Positions 16,386 to 23,820 of a DNA stretch of 34,357 bases are shown piece after piece (within the stretch, counting starts at the first letter, position 1; each line of letters starts with the position of its first letter). Location of the stretch: contig JAOUFL010000001.1 in NCBI GenBank assembly GCA_029858245.1, positions 1-34,357 of the forward strand. Reading direction: 5' to 3'. Made by a program: the position numbers and the translations under genes. The stretch is from Candidatus Zixiibacteriota bacterium (GTDB lineage: Bacteria; Zixibacteria; MSB-5A5; RBG-16-43-9). The notes under the pieces are model-generated. The model was not told the DNA's origin and did no database searches. It saw only the letters and a list, made by a program, of their open reading frames with translations.

Positions 16386-17312
16386 ATGGATACCATAACC
16401 CACGCCCTGACTGGAACGACCTTATCAACAGTTTTGAAAAAATTTGACCTCCATGCCGGGAAATGGGTTCTAATTATCTCCTCGGTTATACCGGATCTTG
16501 ATTTCGTCACTCGATATTGGGGCATGGCAAGTTACCTAAACTATCATCGAGGGATCTCTCATTCGTTTATCGGAGTTGCGGTTTCTGCAGTGATGTTGGC
16601 TGCAATTTTCAAGGTTTTCTTCAAAAAATCTCCTTATCCTCTTCTGCTCCTTTTTGGGCTAATCGGAGGATTGATTCATATATTTATGGATTTGACTAAC
16701 TCCTATGGAACACAGATTTTTCTCCCCTTCTCCTCACATCGATATGGTTTTGACTGGGTGATGATTGTGGATCCATATATTTTTGGTCTATTGCTTTTCG
16801 GTCTTGTTTTCATTTTACTTAAAAAAAGCTATTCTTCTCGTATAGCGCTAGCTTCCCTGCTTTTAATTTTCATTTATATAGGATTTAAAGCAGTACTTCA
16901 TCAAAAAGCATTTTCTCTTGTAAAAAAATATAGTTTAGATAATGAGAAAAAGATAAAATTCGGTGCTTATCCATATTTTATTCCCCTCTCCCCTTTTAAA
17001 TGGCTTGGTGTAATTGAAACCAAGAACACTTTTCTTATGGGGGATATAGATCTATTAAAAAGCAGAGAGAAATTTGTTCGCCACGAGAAAATACCTGAAA
17101 CCGAGGTGGTAAAAATCGCAAAGAATAGCAGGACTGCTCAGATCTTCTTGGATTTTGCCAAATACCCTCGTTTAGAGGTTAAGAAAAAGGATGATAAGTG
17201 GGAGATCGTCTGGTATGACCTAGCTTTCAGTTATTTCGATGACAAGAGATTTGTATGTAAAATAGTTCTCTCTGAGGATAACAAGATTTTATCTGAGAGT
17301 TTTAGTTACTGA
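16386..17312 (+). CDS. YdjM/DUF457-type inner-membrane metal-dependent hydrolase
   Basis: This 308-residue protein begins MDTITHALTGTTLS and carries the family motifs IPDLDF, HRGISHSFIG and GGLIHIFMDLTNSYGTQIFLPFS, with His and Asp residues expected to bind metal at the membrane. About five hydrophobic helices are followed by a soluble C-terminal domain (from about residue 175) of mixed strands. DUF457 proteins (YdjM in E. coli, induced by DNA damage) are annotated as membrane-bound hydrolases without an established substrate. The ATG at 16386 follows the permease by 50 bases, so it is probably in the same transcript. The stop abuts the permease remnant. Confidence 0.83.
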   Translation: MDTITHALTGTTLSTVLKKFDLHAGKWVLIISSVIPDLDFVTRYWGMASYLNYHRGISHSFIGVAVSAVMLAAIFKVFFKKSPYPLLLLFGLIGGLIHIFMDLTNSYGTQIFLPFSSHRYGFDWVMIVDPYIFGLLLFGLVFILLKKSYSSRIALASLLLIFIYIGFKAVLHQKAFSLVKKYSLDNEKKIKFGAYPYFIPLSPFKWLGVIETKNTFLMGDIDLLKSREKFVRHEKIPETEVVKIAKNSRTAQIFLDFAKYPRLEVKKKDDKWEIVWYDLAFSYFDDKRFVCKIVLSEDNKILSESFSY

Positions 17313-17315
17313 TCC

Positions 17316-17387
17316 CGCTATATCGATAAATCCGTTGAATATATCACCCGTGAAAAGGGGAAAATCGATCAGGTGATTAATTATTAA
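17316..17387 (+). pseudogene. remnant of an ABC-2 permease 3' end
   Basis: Read from 17316 these bases encode RYIDKSVEYITREKGKIDQV then INY and a stop. The true permease ends NYIYKSIEYIARKTGKIDQV then ITY and a stop. About 16 of 23 residues agree, and the last 20 or so bases before the stop are nearly identical. The fragment begins three bases after the hydrolase stop and has no start or upstream domain. It is therefore the surviving tail of a second permease copy, replaced or interrupted by the hydrolase gene. Confidence 0.75.
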
Positions 17388-17841
17388 ATCGTAGGGGCAA
17401 GGTTTCCTCGCCCTATGTGTGGTCAGGGCATTTATACAGCCTGTATATAACAATAGAAGATTGTAGGGGTTCATCCGCCTCAGGCGGATTATACCCCTAC
17501 TTTTTTTGGTGGAACAGACCACTGGTTTGTTCTGGACAGGCTGGAAGTCTGTCCCACCAAGTGGGTAGGGGCGACCTGGTGGGTCGCCTTCACAATCATC
17601 ATAGTGCGGCCCTGCTTGTCCCGAAGTAAGCGGGATCAGTCTCGCCAAAGTTAAATGGACAGAACCCGCTTGTGGTGGGTTCTACCCGCCTGCAAGAAAA
17701 AAATGGAAGGCTAGCTCGGGCGGGAAATCCAATTCCCGCACGAACAGAAAATTTTGACCCTCTACCTTAACAGGTGGAACAGGCATCTTGCCTGTTCCCT
17801 TAACCCGGAGAATACGGGAGAGGACAAACCTCTCCCTTCCA
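17388..17841. repeat. cluster of palindromic repeats (block B)
   Basis: No gene is supported here. At least seven short inverted repeats stand in a row: 17463-17500, 17512-17533 (GAACAGACC-type), 17534-17554 (GGACAG with CTGTCC), GGCGACC with GGTCGCC at 17570-17588, the copy of block A at 17611-17639, the hairpin at 17657-17685, CGGGAA with TTCCCG near 17720-17737, GGAACAGGC with GCCTGTTCC at 17776-17798, and GGGAGAGG with CCTCTCCC at 17816-17836. Several share words (acagacc/ggtctgt, acccgc) with blocks A and C, so they belong to dispersed families. Confidence 0.75.
17463..17507 (+). terminator. probable intrinsic terminator of the exporter operon
   Basis: GTAGGGGT (17463-17470) with ACCCCTAC (17493-17500) and inner ATCCGCC with GGCGGAT make a long hairpin with a three-base loop, followed at once by seven T. 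It is the first strong terminator after the hydrolase gene on the plus strand, although it also belongs to the repeat cluster. Confidence 0.6.
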
Positions 17842-17887
17842 CAAAAAAGTATACCCACGTTGAGGACAACGTGGGTATACTAATTTT
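17842..17887. terminator. bidirectional intrinsic terminator
   Basis: AGTATACCCACGTT (17848-17861) pairs perfectly with AACGTGGGTATACT (17868-17881), a 14-bp stem with a six-base loop. On the plus strand it is followed by a run of six T. On the minus strand the A-run at 17842-17847 supplies the T-run. It can end transcripts from both sides, in particular the ompH transcript coming from the right. Confidence 0.88.
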
Positions 17888-17908
17888 TTCACATAAGAAA
17901 ATTTACTT

Positions 17909-18436
17909 CTACTTGTTCAGTTGTGCCAGTATCTCATTGGTTATATCCATCTCCTCCTTAGCGTAGAGCACATCTCCACCGGAGGTATCCAGGATCAAGG
18001 AGTAGCCATCTCTTATTGCTACCAGTTGAATAACTGCATTGATTTTATCAATCAGAGGTTTGGAAAGTTCCCGTTCCCTTCTGGCTGCCTCCCCTTCAGG
18101 TCCCAGGATATTGGTAGCGAACTCCTGATACTCCTTTTGCTTGAGGATAATAAGTTGCTGTTTTTCCTGTCTTTTAGCCTCAGTAAGAAGTGAGGATTGT
18201 CTATCTAAATCCTCCTGTAAAACTTTTATCTGATTTAAGAGTGTATCTGCATGACTCTGCCATTTAGTCAACTGCCGGTTGAACTTCTCCTGAGCATCCT
18301 TGAAATCTTTGAACTCGTTTTTAAGCCTTTCCACATCCACATATCCAATCTTAAGCTGCTGGGCTGGAATCGCTCTGGCTGAAAACACCATCCCTAATAG
18401 CAGAAACCCCAGAACACATGCTACCTTTCTTGACAT
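17909..18436 (-). CDS. OmpH/Skp family periplasmic chaperone
   Basis: The 175-residue protein has a signal peptide (basic MSRK, hydrophobic stretch, cleavage near ARA-IPAQQ). The mature start KIGYVDVERL is typical of OmpH proteins. A long coiled-coil region follows (about residues 40-130, heptad-rich and full of Lys, Glu and Gln), then the C-terminal beta strand YSLILDTSGGDVLYAKEE that completes the trimer body. Skp-type proteins hold unfolded outer-membrane proteins in the periplasm, so the cell has an outer membrane. AGGAGG lies before the ATG. It follows the trkA-like gene by 42 bases on the same strand and ends just before the bidirectional terminator, so it is the last gene of the transport operon or has its own promoter. 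Confidence 0.88.
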   Translation of the reverse strand: MSRKVACVLGFLLLGMVFSARAIPAQQLKIGYVDVERLKNEFKDFKDAQEKFNRQLTKWQSHADTLLNQIKVLQEDLDRQSSLLTEAKRQEKQQLIILKQKEYQEFATNILGPEGEAARRERELSKPLIDKINAVIQLVAIRDGYSLILDTSGGDVLYAKEEMDITNEILAQLNK

Positions 18437-18478
18437 CTTAATCCTCCTTTATAGCTAATATATATAATCAAATTCAAT

Positions 18479-19132
18479 TCACAAGAAAAGTTTTTTTAAT
18501 GTTTTTTTACCTTCCTTACCCACCAGGGTTATTATGGTATCTTTCTCCCTGAGAATGGTATCTCCCTTAGGGATTATTACCTTACTTTCCCTTAAGGCTG
18601 CTATAATTATACAATCCTGAGGCAGACTTAGTTTGGAGATTTTCTTGTTCACCAGGGGAGAATCTGAAGATAGCTGGGTTTGGAAGATCTCCACTTCCCC
18701 TCCCCGCAGGGCTAAAAGCGGTATGAACATTCCTGCATCGATTTTCTCCTCGATCAGAGAACCGATGATTCGGGTGGCTGAAACTGTTGCATCCACCCCC
18801 AGACTCTGAAAGATCTCTTCATTCTTAGGGTCATTTACACGGGCAATGGTTTTGGGAATAAGATAAAGAATTTTTGCCATCTGACAGATGATCAGATTAT
18901 CCTGATCTGTCCCGGTCACTGCTACCAGGACATCAGCCCGGTTGACACCCATATCCATCAAAGTATCAAGCTCAGTCCCGTCTCCCAGGATAACCTGTTC
19001 CCCCCATTCCTCAGACAGCTTATTATATCTCTGCTGGTCTTTTTCAACTATCAGGACTTCATGTTTCTCCGACATAAGCAGCCGCGCCAGACTATAACCC
19101 ACCTGGCCACCACCTACAATGATTACATACAT
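18479..19132 (-). CDS. trkA: TrkA/KtrA-type potassium regulatory protein (RCK_N plus RCK_C)
   Basis: This 217-residue cytosolic protein has a full Rossmann RCK_N domain starting MYVIIVGGGQVGYS (GGGQVG at 7-12), the acidic ribose-binding end of strand two in VLIVEKD, and VTGTDQDNLIICQMAK. A TrkA_C (RCK_C) domain occupies about residues 135-217 (VEIFQTQLSSDSPLVNKKI, then TILREKDTIITLVG). Such proteins gate Trk/Ktr potassium channels with NAD(H) or ATP, and RCK_C domains of KtrA type bind c-di-AMP in several bacteria. No TrkH/KtrB channel is encoded nearby. Its neighbours are an APC transporter and Usp, so it may control those instead. Confidence 0.88.
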   Translation of the reverse strand: MYVIIVGGGQVGYSLARLLMSEKHEVLIVEKDQQRYNKLSEEWGEQVILGDGTELDTLMDMGVNRADVLVAVTGTDQDNLIICQMAKILYLIPKTIARVNDPKNEEIFQSLGVDATVSATRIIGSLIEEKIDAGMFIPLLALRGGEVEIFQTQLSSDSPLVNKKISKLSLPQDCIIIAALRESKVIIPKGDTILREKDTIITLVGKEGKKTLKKLFL

Positions 19133-19149
19133 TTTCCTTCTCCTTAAGA

Positions 19150-19554
19150 TTATGCTTTATCTGATAAAAACTCCTCAATTTTTTTAGCGGAATCTATGGT
19201 TGGGCAGATAATATTCAAACCCAGTTCCTTAAATGTCTGAGCCCTTTTGGAACCATAAACTCTCAATAATATCCTGGAGATTTTATATTTTTCCCTTACC
19301 AGTTGTACAGCCATGAGATTGGTATTATCGTCATTGGTTACAGCTATGAAAGCGTCTGCTTGTTCGATTCCAGCTTTTATTAAGGCCTCCTCATCTATCC
19401 CTATGCCGGAGATGGTTTTTCCGGTAAATTCTTTATCCAGTCTTTTAAAAGAACCTGGGTCCTGATCTATGACCGAAACCTCATCCCCTTTTGAAACAAG
19501 TTGAGAGGCAACTAGTGCGCCTACTCTACTGCATCCTAAAATAACTACCTTCAT
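19150..19554 (-). CDS. TrkA-N (RCK_N) domain protein lacking RCK_C
   Basis: This is a 134-residue protein consisting of a single Rossmann domain: KVVILGCSRVGALVA (G7 to G12), VSVIDQD as the acidic strand-two end, then FIAVTNDDNTNLMAVQLVRE and RVYGSKRAQTFKELGLNIICP, all features of TrkA_N. There is no C-terminal TrkA_C part. It probably pairs with the two-domain TrkA encoded 18 bases downstream. An upstream in-frame TTG exists, but GAGGAGAGGA lies immediately before the ATG at 19554, so I start there. Its stop and the upstream Usp stop are close, in line with one transcript. Confidence 0.85.
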   Translation of the reverse strand: MKVVILGCSRVGALVASQLVSKGDEVSVIDQDPGSFKRLDKEFTGKTISGIGIDEEALIKAGIEQADAFIAVTNDDNTNLMAVQLVREKYKISRILLRVYGSKRAQTFKELGLNIICPTIDSAKKIEEFLSDKA

Positions 19555-19575
19555 ACTTCCTCTCCTCAAAAAAGA

Positions 19576-20142
19576 TTAACCTTCCTCAGGCAGTTTGTCA
19601 ATAATAACCTCACAGGGTGCTTTTCTCAGTAAGGTATCAGTTGTTCTTCCCCACAGAGATTGAACACCACGTAGGCTGGTTCGCATTCCCAGAACAATAA
19701 CATCCGCCTGGTTATCCTTAGCTGCTCGTATTATCCCCTCACCTGCTTCTCTGGCTTTCTCGATTAGAAGAACTGGAGGCAGATGGTGAAGTTCTACGAT
19801 TTCTTTCCCCCGATTTAAAGCCTGATTCGCTTTTTCCTCTGCTTCAGGCATAGGAGCATCCAGGGGCATAGTACGGGGTATCTCTATCACATATGTTAAT
19901 ACAATCTCGGCTTGATGTTCGGCACCTAACCGGCATGCTAATTCTATCCCCCTTTCAGAATAGGGCTTTCCTGAGGTTGGTACCAAAATCCTTTTCAATG
20001 TCTCAACCGACCTGCGAGCCCTTGCTACTTCTGGCTTTATCTGAGGCGGAGGATGGAGCATCCACCATAAAATTCCACCCATGCTAATGGTGAAAATTAT
20101 AGCGATTATCACTCCTAATAACGATACCTGAACCTGGGTCAT
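19576..20142 (-). CDS. membrane-anchored universal stress (UspA) family protein
   Basis: This 188-residue protein starts with a hydrophobic helix (about residues 6-28), an unusual addition to a UspA domain. The domain follows at about residues 48-185: RILVPTSGKPYSERGIELAC, then AEIVLTYVIEIP, then ADVIVLGMRTSLRG and ending APCEVIIDK. The usual ATP-binding G-2x-G-9x-GS motif is degenerate (GMRTSLRG...WGRT), so ATP binding is doubtful. In KimA-type potassium transporters a Usp domain is fused to the APC membrane part; here it is a separate gene next to an APC transporter. It overlaps the small membrane protein gene by four bases. Confidence 0.84.
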   Translation of the reverse strand: MTQVQVSLLGVIIAIIFTISMGGILWWMLHPPPQIKPEVARARRSVETLKRILVPTSGKPYSERGIELACRLGAEHQAEIVLTYVIEIPRTMPLDAPMPEAEEKANQALNRGKEIVELHHLPPVLLIEKAREAGEGIIRAAKDNQADVIVLGMRTSLRGVQSLWGRTTDTLLRKAPCEVIIDKLPEEG

Positions 20143-20360
20143 TTTCTTCTTTTCCTTAGATATTTATATACAAATCTCAAGCGGTAGATTCCAATAAATA
20201 AAAAACCTCCTCCAATTAAAAGAGTGAGGATATAAAATCCAGTGAAAAAAGAACGAATAAGGATCACCCCTCCCAAGATGGTCATTAAAACGCTGGTTAT
20301 TATCTGATAATAATCCAGGCGGGTCAGGTGATCTGGCATGTCAACCATATGCTTTCTCAT
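20139..20360 (-). CDS. small two-helix membrane protein of the APC-Usp-TrkA operon
   Basis: This 73-residue protein has two hydrophobic segments, about residues 18-36 (ITSVLMTILGGVILIRSFF) and 40-57, a short loop and a basic C-terminus (YKYLRKRRK) that is probably cytosolic. No known family is recognised. Overlaps of four bases at both ends, with the APC gene upstream and the Usp gene downstream, show that it is a real, translationally coupled gene. It may be a small accessory subunit of the transporter. Confidence 0.78.
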   Translation of the reverse strand: MRKHMVDMPDHLTRLDYYQIITSVLMTILGGVILIRSFFTGFYILTLLIGGGFLFIGIYRLRFVYKYLRKRRK

Positions 20361-21934
20361 TTCAAATCCACCCTCTTCTTATCCCTTTCTGCTAAGGCAT
20401 TTTTATACTGCTCTAATAAATCGAATTCCTCAGCTGAGGATAACACCTCCATCTGCTGTTTTTCCCAATTATGTTCGATGCTTTTGAAAATGGGAAACTT
20501 TTGTGATTTTCGATACCAAACGTAATAACAGAAGCATAAGATAACCCAGGCCGGTCCGGCAATTCGTCCAATGCTGTGGGTCAAAACCACCATGAACAGT
20601 ATGGTGCCCACTCCCAGGGTTCCGATTACCCCTAAAACCGGGAATAGAACTTTTCTCCCTTTGTATTTCAGTTTGATATTCAAAGGCATCTTATAGGGTC
20701 TTGGAGTCCAGGGCTCGGAAAACCTTAGCCTGATCAGGGCTATGAATACCAGGGTATAACCTAAAGTAGCCCCAAAGGCATACATATTAGCCAGGGTATC
20801 CATAGCAGATGGAGTGAGGAAGGATAAGACTGTCTCAATTAACCCGATTCCGGAAAAGACCAGGATGGTACGAATGGGGGTCTTGTATTTAGGATGAACA
20901 GCATCAAACCACGAACTGATGATTCCGAACTTGCTGAGATAATAGGTTAACCTGGAGGAGCCTACTATGCCTGTGTTGGAGGAGATAAAAAGTATCAGTG
21001 CTCCTAAAGCCGCAGCAAATGGTCCGGCGATCAAGCCAACGAATGGAATGGCTTCAGCCAAAACTGCAATCGGATTGTCGATATTTTCGGCGAACACCTG
21101 CCAGGGTAAAATCCCCAGGCCTAAGGTGGAGAACGCCACAGCAAAGATGAACACCGTGAAGATCAAGGTAATGGAGGTACGGGGTATGACCGTAGCCGGT
21201 CGTCTGGTCTCCTGTGCCACCTCGGAGATCGATTCCAAACCCACAAAGGATATTATGGCAATGGAGGAGCCATACATAAAATTATGCAAAGAGGGAAACT
21301 GGGTGCTCCATTGATAAGCCAAAAGCTCAGGGTTCCAGGCAAATAGGAAAGCCAGGATGACAAGGGCTGATTCGGTAGCAATCACCACCGCTCCTATGAC
21401 CTCATTTACAAATGAAGATTCCCTTATTCCCCTGATATTAAGCCAGATCAAAAACCCTATTAGGATAAGTGTCTCCGCACACCAGACCGGATTGATGTTG
21501 TGAAAAGGACCAATAGTTGTGACGAATGAACTGATCTCCCGACCTATAACAAAAGGCATAAAGAAATTAAGATACCCGGCAGAAGCAGTAGCGAAAAGTG
21601 CGATGTCTATGGTGTAGTCTAAGATCAAAGCAGATCCAGCCACAAATCCCCAGAAATCGCCTAAGCCGCGCAGGGTAAAGTAGGACCCCCCGCCTGCCAC
21701 CGGATAAGAGGAGGCAAGTTCAGTATAGGCTAATCCGATCATTATATAGACGATACCAGCTAAGGCGAAAACCAGACTGGTTGCACCCTGGGCATAAGCC
21801 ATCACCAAGCCTAAAGCAACGTATGTATCCGCACCCACATCCGCAAATCCCCACATATAGGAGCCCCAGACCGAGACATCCCTCCTCAGCTCTGATTTTC
21901 CCTGGCCTATAGACTCTTTAATCTTCTCTCTCAT
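20357..21934 (-). CDS. APC superfamily transporter, first gene of the Usp-TrkA operon
   Basis: This 525-residue membrane protein has about 12 helices. The start ELRRDVSVWGSYMWGFADVGADTY leads into helix one, with the unwound region expected in APC carriers. SSYPVAGGGSYFTLRGLG and LILDYTIDIALFATASAGY follow (D106, Y107). Related APC carriers of the KimA type have a matching Asp-Tyr pair that binds potassium, so both potassium and amino-acid transport are possible. A cytosolic tail of about 50 residues (WEKQQMEVLSSAEEFDLLEQ) is nearly identical in the paralogue at 22141. The ATG has no strong ribosome site. Transcription probably starts at the promoter at 22037-22064, through a shortened riboswitch-like leader. 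Confidence 0.87.
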   Translation of the reverse strand: MREKIKESIGQGKSELRRDVSVWGSYMWGFADVGADTYVALGLVMAYAQGATSLVFALAGIVYIMIGLAYTELASSYPVAGGGSYFTLRGLGDFWGFVAGSALILDYTIDIALFATASAGYLNFFMPFVIGREISSFVTTIGPFHNINPVWCAETLILIGFLIWLNIRGIRESSFVNEVIGAVVIATESALVILAFLFAWNPELLAYQWSTQFPSLHNFMYGSSIAIISFVGLESISEVAQETRRPATVIPRTSITLIFTVFIFAVAFSTLGLGILPWQVFAENIDNPIAVLAEAIPFVGLIAGPFAAALGALILFISSNTGIVGSSRLTYYLSKFGIISSWFDAVHPKYKTPIRTILVFSGIGLIETVLSFLTPSAMDTLANMYAFGATLGYTLVFIALIRLRFSEPWTPRPYKMPLNIKLKYKGRKVLFPVLGVIGTLGVGTILFMVVLTHSIGRIAGPAWVILCFCYYVWYRKSQKFPIFKSIEHNWEKQQMEVLSSAEEFDLLEQYKNALAERDKKRVDLK

Positions 21935-21963
21935 GTCGGATTATTGTGAATCAGAACCTAAAC

Positions 21964-22022
21964 AAAAAATCGCCTTAAAAACGACTCCTCCAGCTCCCCA
22001 ACATCGGCAGGGGGTTAGGCGA
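21964..22022 (-). promoter_or_regulatory. truncated c-di-AMP riboswitch-derived leader with terminator
   Basis: Minus strand from 22022: TCGCCTAACCCCCTGCCGAT, then a GGGG arm and GCTGGAGGA. This matches the 5' end of the full riboswitch upstream of the paralogue (5' P1 arm, C-rich/G-rich hairpin, GGAGGA). Instead of the remaining aptamer core it passes directly to AAGGCGA (21976-21970) and six T (21969-21964). The first TCGCCT pairs with AGGCGA, closing a long hairpin that works as a terminator. The GACCC, CGTCAGCTAAC and TAGGCGT core parts are absent, so c-di-AMP binding is unlikely. Confidence 0.7.
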
Positions 22023-22036
22023 CTTATTAAAAATTG

Positions 22037-22064
22037 AATATATCGAGTGGGAGAAGATTGTCAA
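22037..22064 (-). promoter_or_regulatory. putative promoter of the APC-Usp-TrkA operon
   Basis: On the minus strand, TTGACA (22064-22059), 16 bases, then TATATT (22042-22037). Transcription would start about 10-15 bases before the truncated riboswitch leader. The same elements with the same spacing precede the paralogue's riboswitch. Confidence 0.75.
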
Positions 22065-22140
22065 TACAAAAAAATACTTACTGATTAATCTGAAAAAAAA
22101 GACTTGTTGAATTCACTGGTGAATTGGATTAAAGCTTTCC

Positions 22141-23715
22141 TCACTTTCTCCTTTTCTTATCTCTTTCAGTTAGAGCATTTTTATACTGTTCTAATAAATC
22201 ATATTCCTCAGCCGAAGTTAAAACCTCAATCTGCTCTTTCTCCCAGTCATGTTTTATACTCTTAAAAACAGGTAAACCCTCTTTTTTTCTATACCAAGCA
22301 TAATATATAAAACAGAGCAGAATCCAGGCAGGTCCGGCTATCCGCCCTATGGTATGAGTGAGAACTACCATAAAAAGAATAGTGGAAACTCCAAGCATAC
22401 CGATTACCCCCAGCACCGGGAAGTCGACTTTTCTTCCCTTATACCCTATTTTTAAATTTAAAGGCATCTTATAGGGTCTGGGGGTGTAAGGGTCTGAAAA
22501 TCTAAGCTTTATCAAAGCAACAAAGACCAGAGTATATCCTAAGGTAGCGCCAAAGGCATACATATTCCCCAGGGTGCCCATGGCTGAAGGAGTAAGAAAA
22601 GATAGAACAGTTTCGATTATCCCTATGAAAGAGAAAATAACAATTGTCCGCATAGGGGTTCTGAATTTCGAATGAATCATATTAAACCATTTGCTTATTA
22701 TGCCAAATCCGCTCAAGGAGTAGGTAAGTCTTGAAGCACCCATCACGCCGGTATTAGCGGAGATGAAAAGTATTAGTGCACCTAAAGCAGCGGCAAAAGG
22801 ACCTGCCATAAATCCAATTATAGGAATAGCCTTAGCTAATATAGCTATGGGATTATCCATATGTTCGGCAAACTCCTGCCAGGGTAAAACACCTAAGCCC
22901 AGGGTGGAGAAGGCAACTGCAAAGATAAAAACTGTAAAGATCAAGGTCAAAGAGGTACGAGGTATAATAGTTGCTGGTCTTCTGGTCTCCTGAGCCGCCT
23001 GGGAGATTGATTCCAATCCAACAAAGGAGATAATAGCCAGGGAGGAACCATACATAAAATTATGAAAGGAGGGGAACTGAGTTTTCCATTGATGGGCTAA
23101 GAGCTCCGGCCTCCAGGCAAAGAGAAATCCCATTATAACCAAGGCAGATTCTGTGATTATCACTATCGCCCCGATCACTTCATTCAGAAAAGAAGATTCT
23201 TTTATGCCCCGAACGTTAATTAATATCAAAAGCGAAATTAAAACCAAGGTCTCTATACACCAGAAGTAGTTGACATTATGCAGTGGCCCGACGGATATAA
23301 CAAAACTATCTATGCTTATTCCTAAGATGTAAGGCATAAAGAAGTTCAGATAGCCGGCTGAGGCAGTTGCAAAAAGGGCAATGTCTATGGTGTAATCTAA
23401 AAGTAATGCAGAACCACCCATAAACCCCCAGAAATCACCTAAGCCACGTAGGGTAAAGTATGGTCCTCCTCCAGCCACAGGATAGGCTGAGGCAAGCTCG
23501 GTATAAGCTAATCCGATCATTATATAGACGATACCGGCGAGGGCAAAGACCAGACTGGTTGCACCCTGTGCATAAGCCATTACCAGACCTAGGGCGACAT
23601 AGGTATCCGCACCCACATCCGCAAACCCCCACATATACGAGCCCCAGATTGTAACATCCCTTCTGAGTTCGTTTTTACCGTCCACTGGTGCAATGTTCTG
23701 GTTATTCTTCTCCAT
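22141..23715 (-). CDS. APC superfamily transporter controlled by a c-di-AMP riboswitch
   Basis: This 524-residue, 12-helix carrier is a close paralogue of the one at 20357, with most of the helix segments identical (for example WGSYMWGFADVGADTYVALG and LLDYTIDIALFATASAGY). The same cytosolic tail follows (EYDLLEQYKNALTERDKK). Upstream lies an intact ydaO-yuaA riboswitch, a class known for potassium and osmolyte transport genes. An ATG ten codons further upstream exists, but GGAGGT stands six bases before the ATG at 23715, so I start there. It is followed after about 75 bases by the promoter of the second copy, and so is probably a single-gene unit. Substrate is inferred (potassium or an amino-acid osmolyte), not shown. 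Confidence 0.87.
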   Translation of the reverse strand: MEKNNQNIAPVDGKNELRRDVTIWGSYMWGFADVGADTYVALGLVMAYAQGATSLVFALAGIVYIMIGLAYTELASAYPVAGGGPYFTLRGLGDFWGFMGGSALLLDYTIDIALFATASAGYLNFFMPYILGISIDSFVISVGPLHNVNYFWCIETLVLISLLILINVRGIKESSFLNEVIGAIVIITESALVIMGFLFAWRPELLAHQWKTQFPSFHNFMYGSSLAIISFVGLESISQAAQETRRPATIIPRTSLTLIFTVFIFAVAFSTLGLGVLPWQEFAEHMDNPIAILAKAIPIIGFMAGPFAAALGALILFISANTGVMGASRLTYSLSGFGIISKWFNMIHSKFRTPMRTIVIFSFIGIIETVLSFLTPSAMGTLGNMYAFGATLGYTLVFVALIKLRFSDPYTPRPYKMPLNLKIGYKGRKVDFPVLGVIGMLGVSTILFMVVLTHTIGRIAGPAWILLCFIYYAWYRKKEGLPVFKSIKHDWEKEQIEVLTSAEEYDLLEQYKNALTERDKKRRK

Positions 23716-23774
23716 AGGCAGACCTCCTTCCTGCTTTTTTGACATTAAAGATTTTGGAAAGGGGGGTACTAAAA

Positions 23775-23805
23775 TAAAAAAAGACCAGAGGAAACCTCTT
23801 GGTCT
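23775..23805 (-). terminator. terminator of the c-di-AMP riboswitch expression platform
   Basis: On the minus strand, AGACCAAGAGG and CCTCTGGTCT form a 10-bp stem with one bulged A and a short loop, followed by seven T (23781-23775). It lies between the aptamer and the ATG of the APC gene. TTCCTCT in its loop and 3' arm (23793-23787) can also pair with AGAGGAA at the aptamer's 3' tail (23826-23820), a ready-made antiterminator. Confidence 0.85.
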
Positions 23806-23820
23806 AAAAGATTTTTTAGT

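Noticed and set aside
17289..17648. 119-codon minus-strand frame in the repeat cluster
   Set aside because: It is composed of the palindromic repeats and the permease remnant read backwards; no protein-like pattern or start signal.
20967..21314. 115-codon plus-strand frame within the APC gene
   Set aside because: It is a shadow of the coding strand of the carrier, with low-complexity Lys/Ala composition; the same shadow recurs in the paralogue at 22763.
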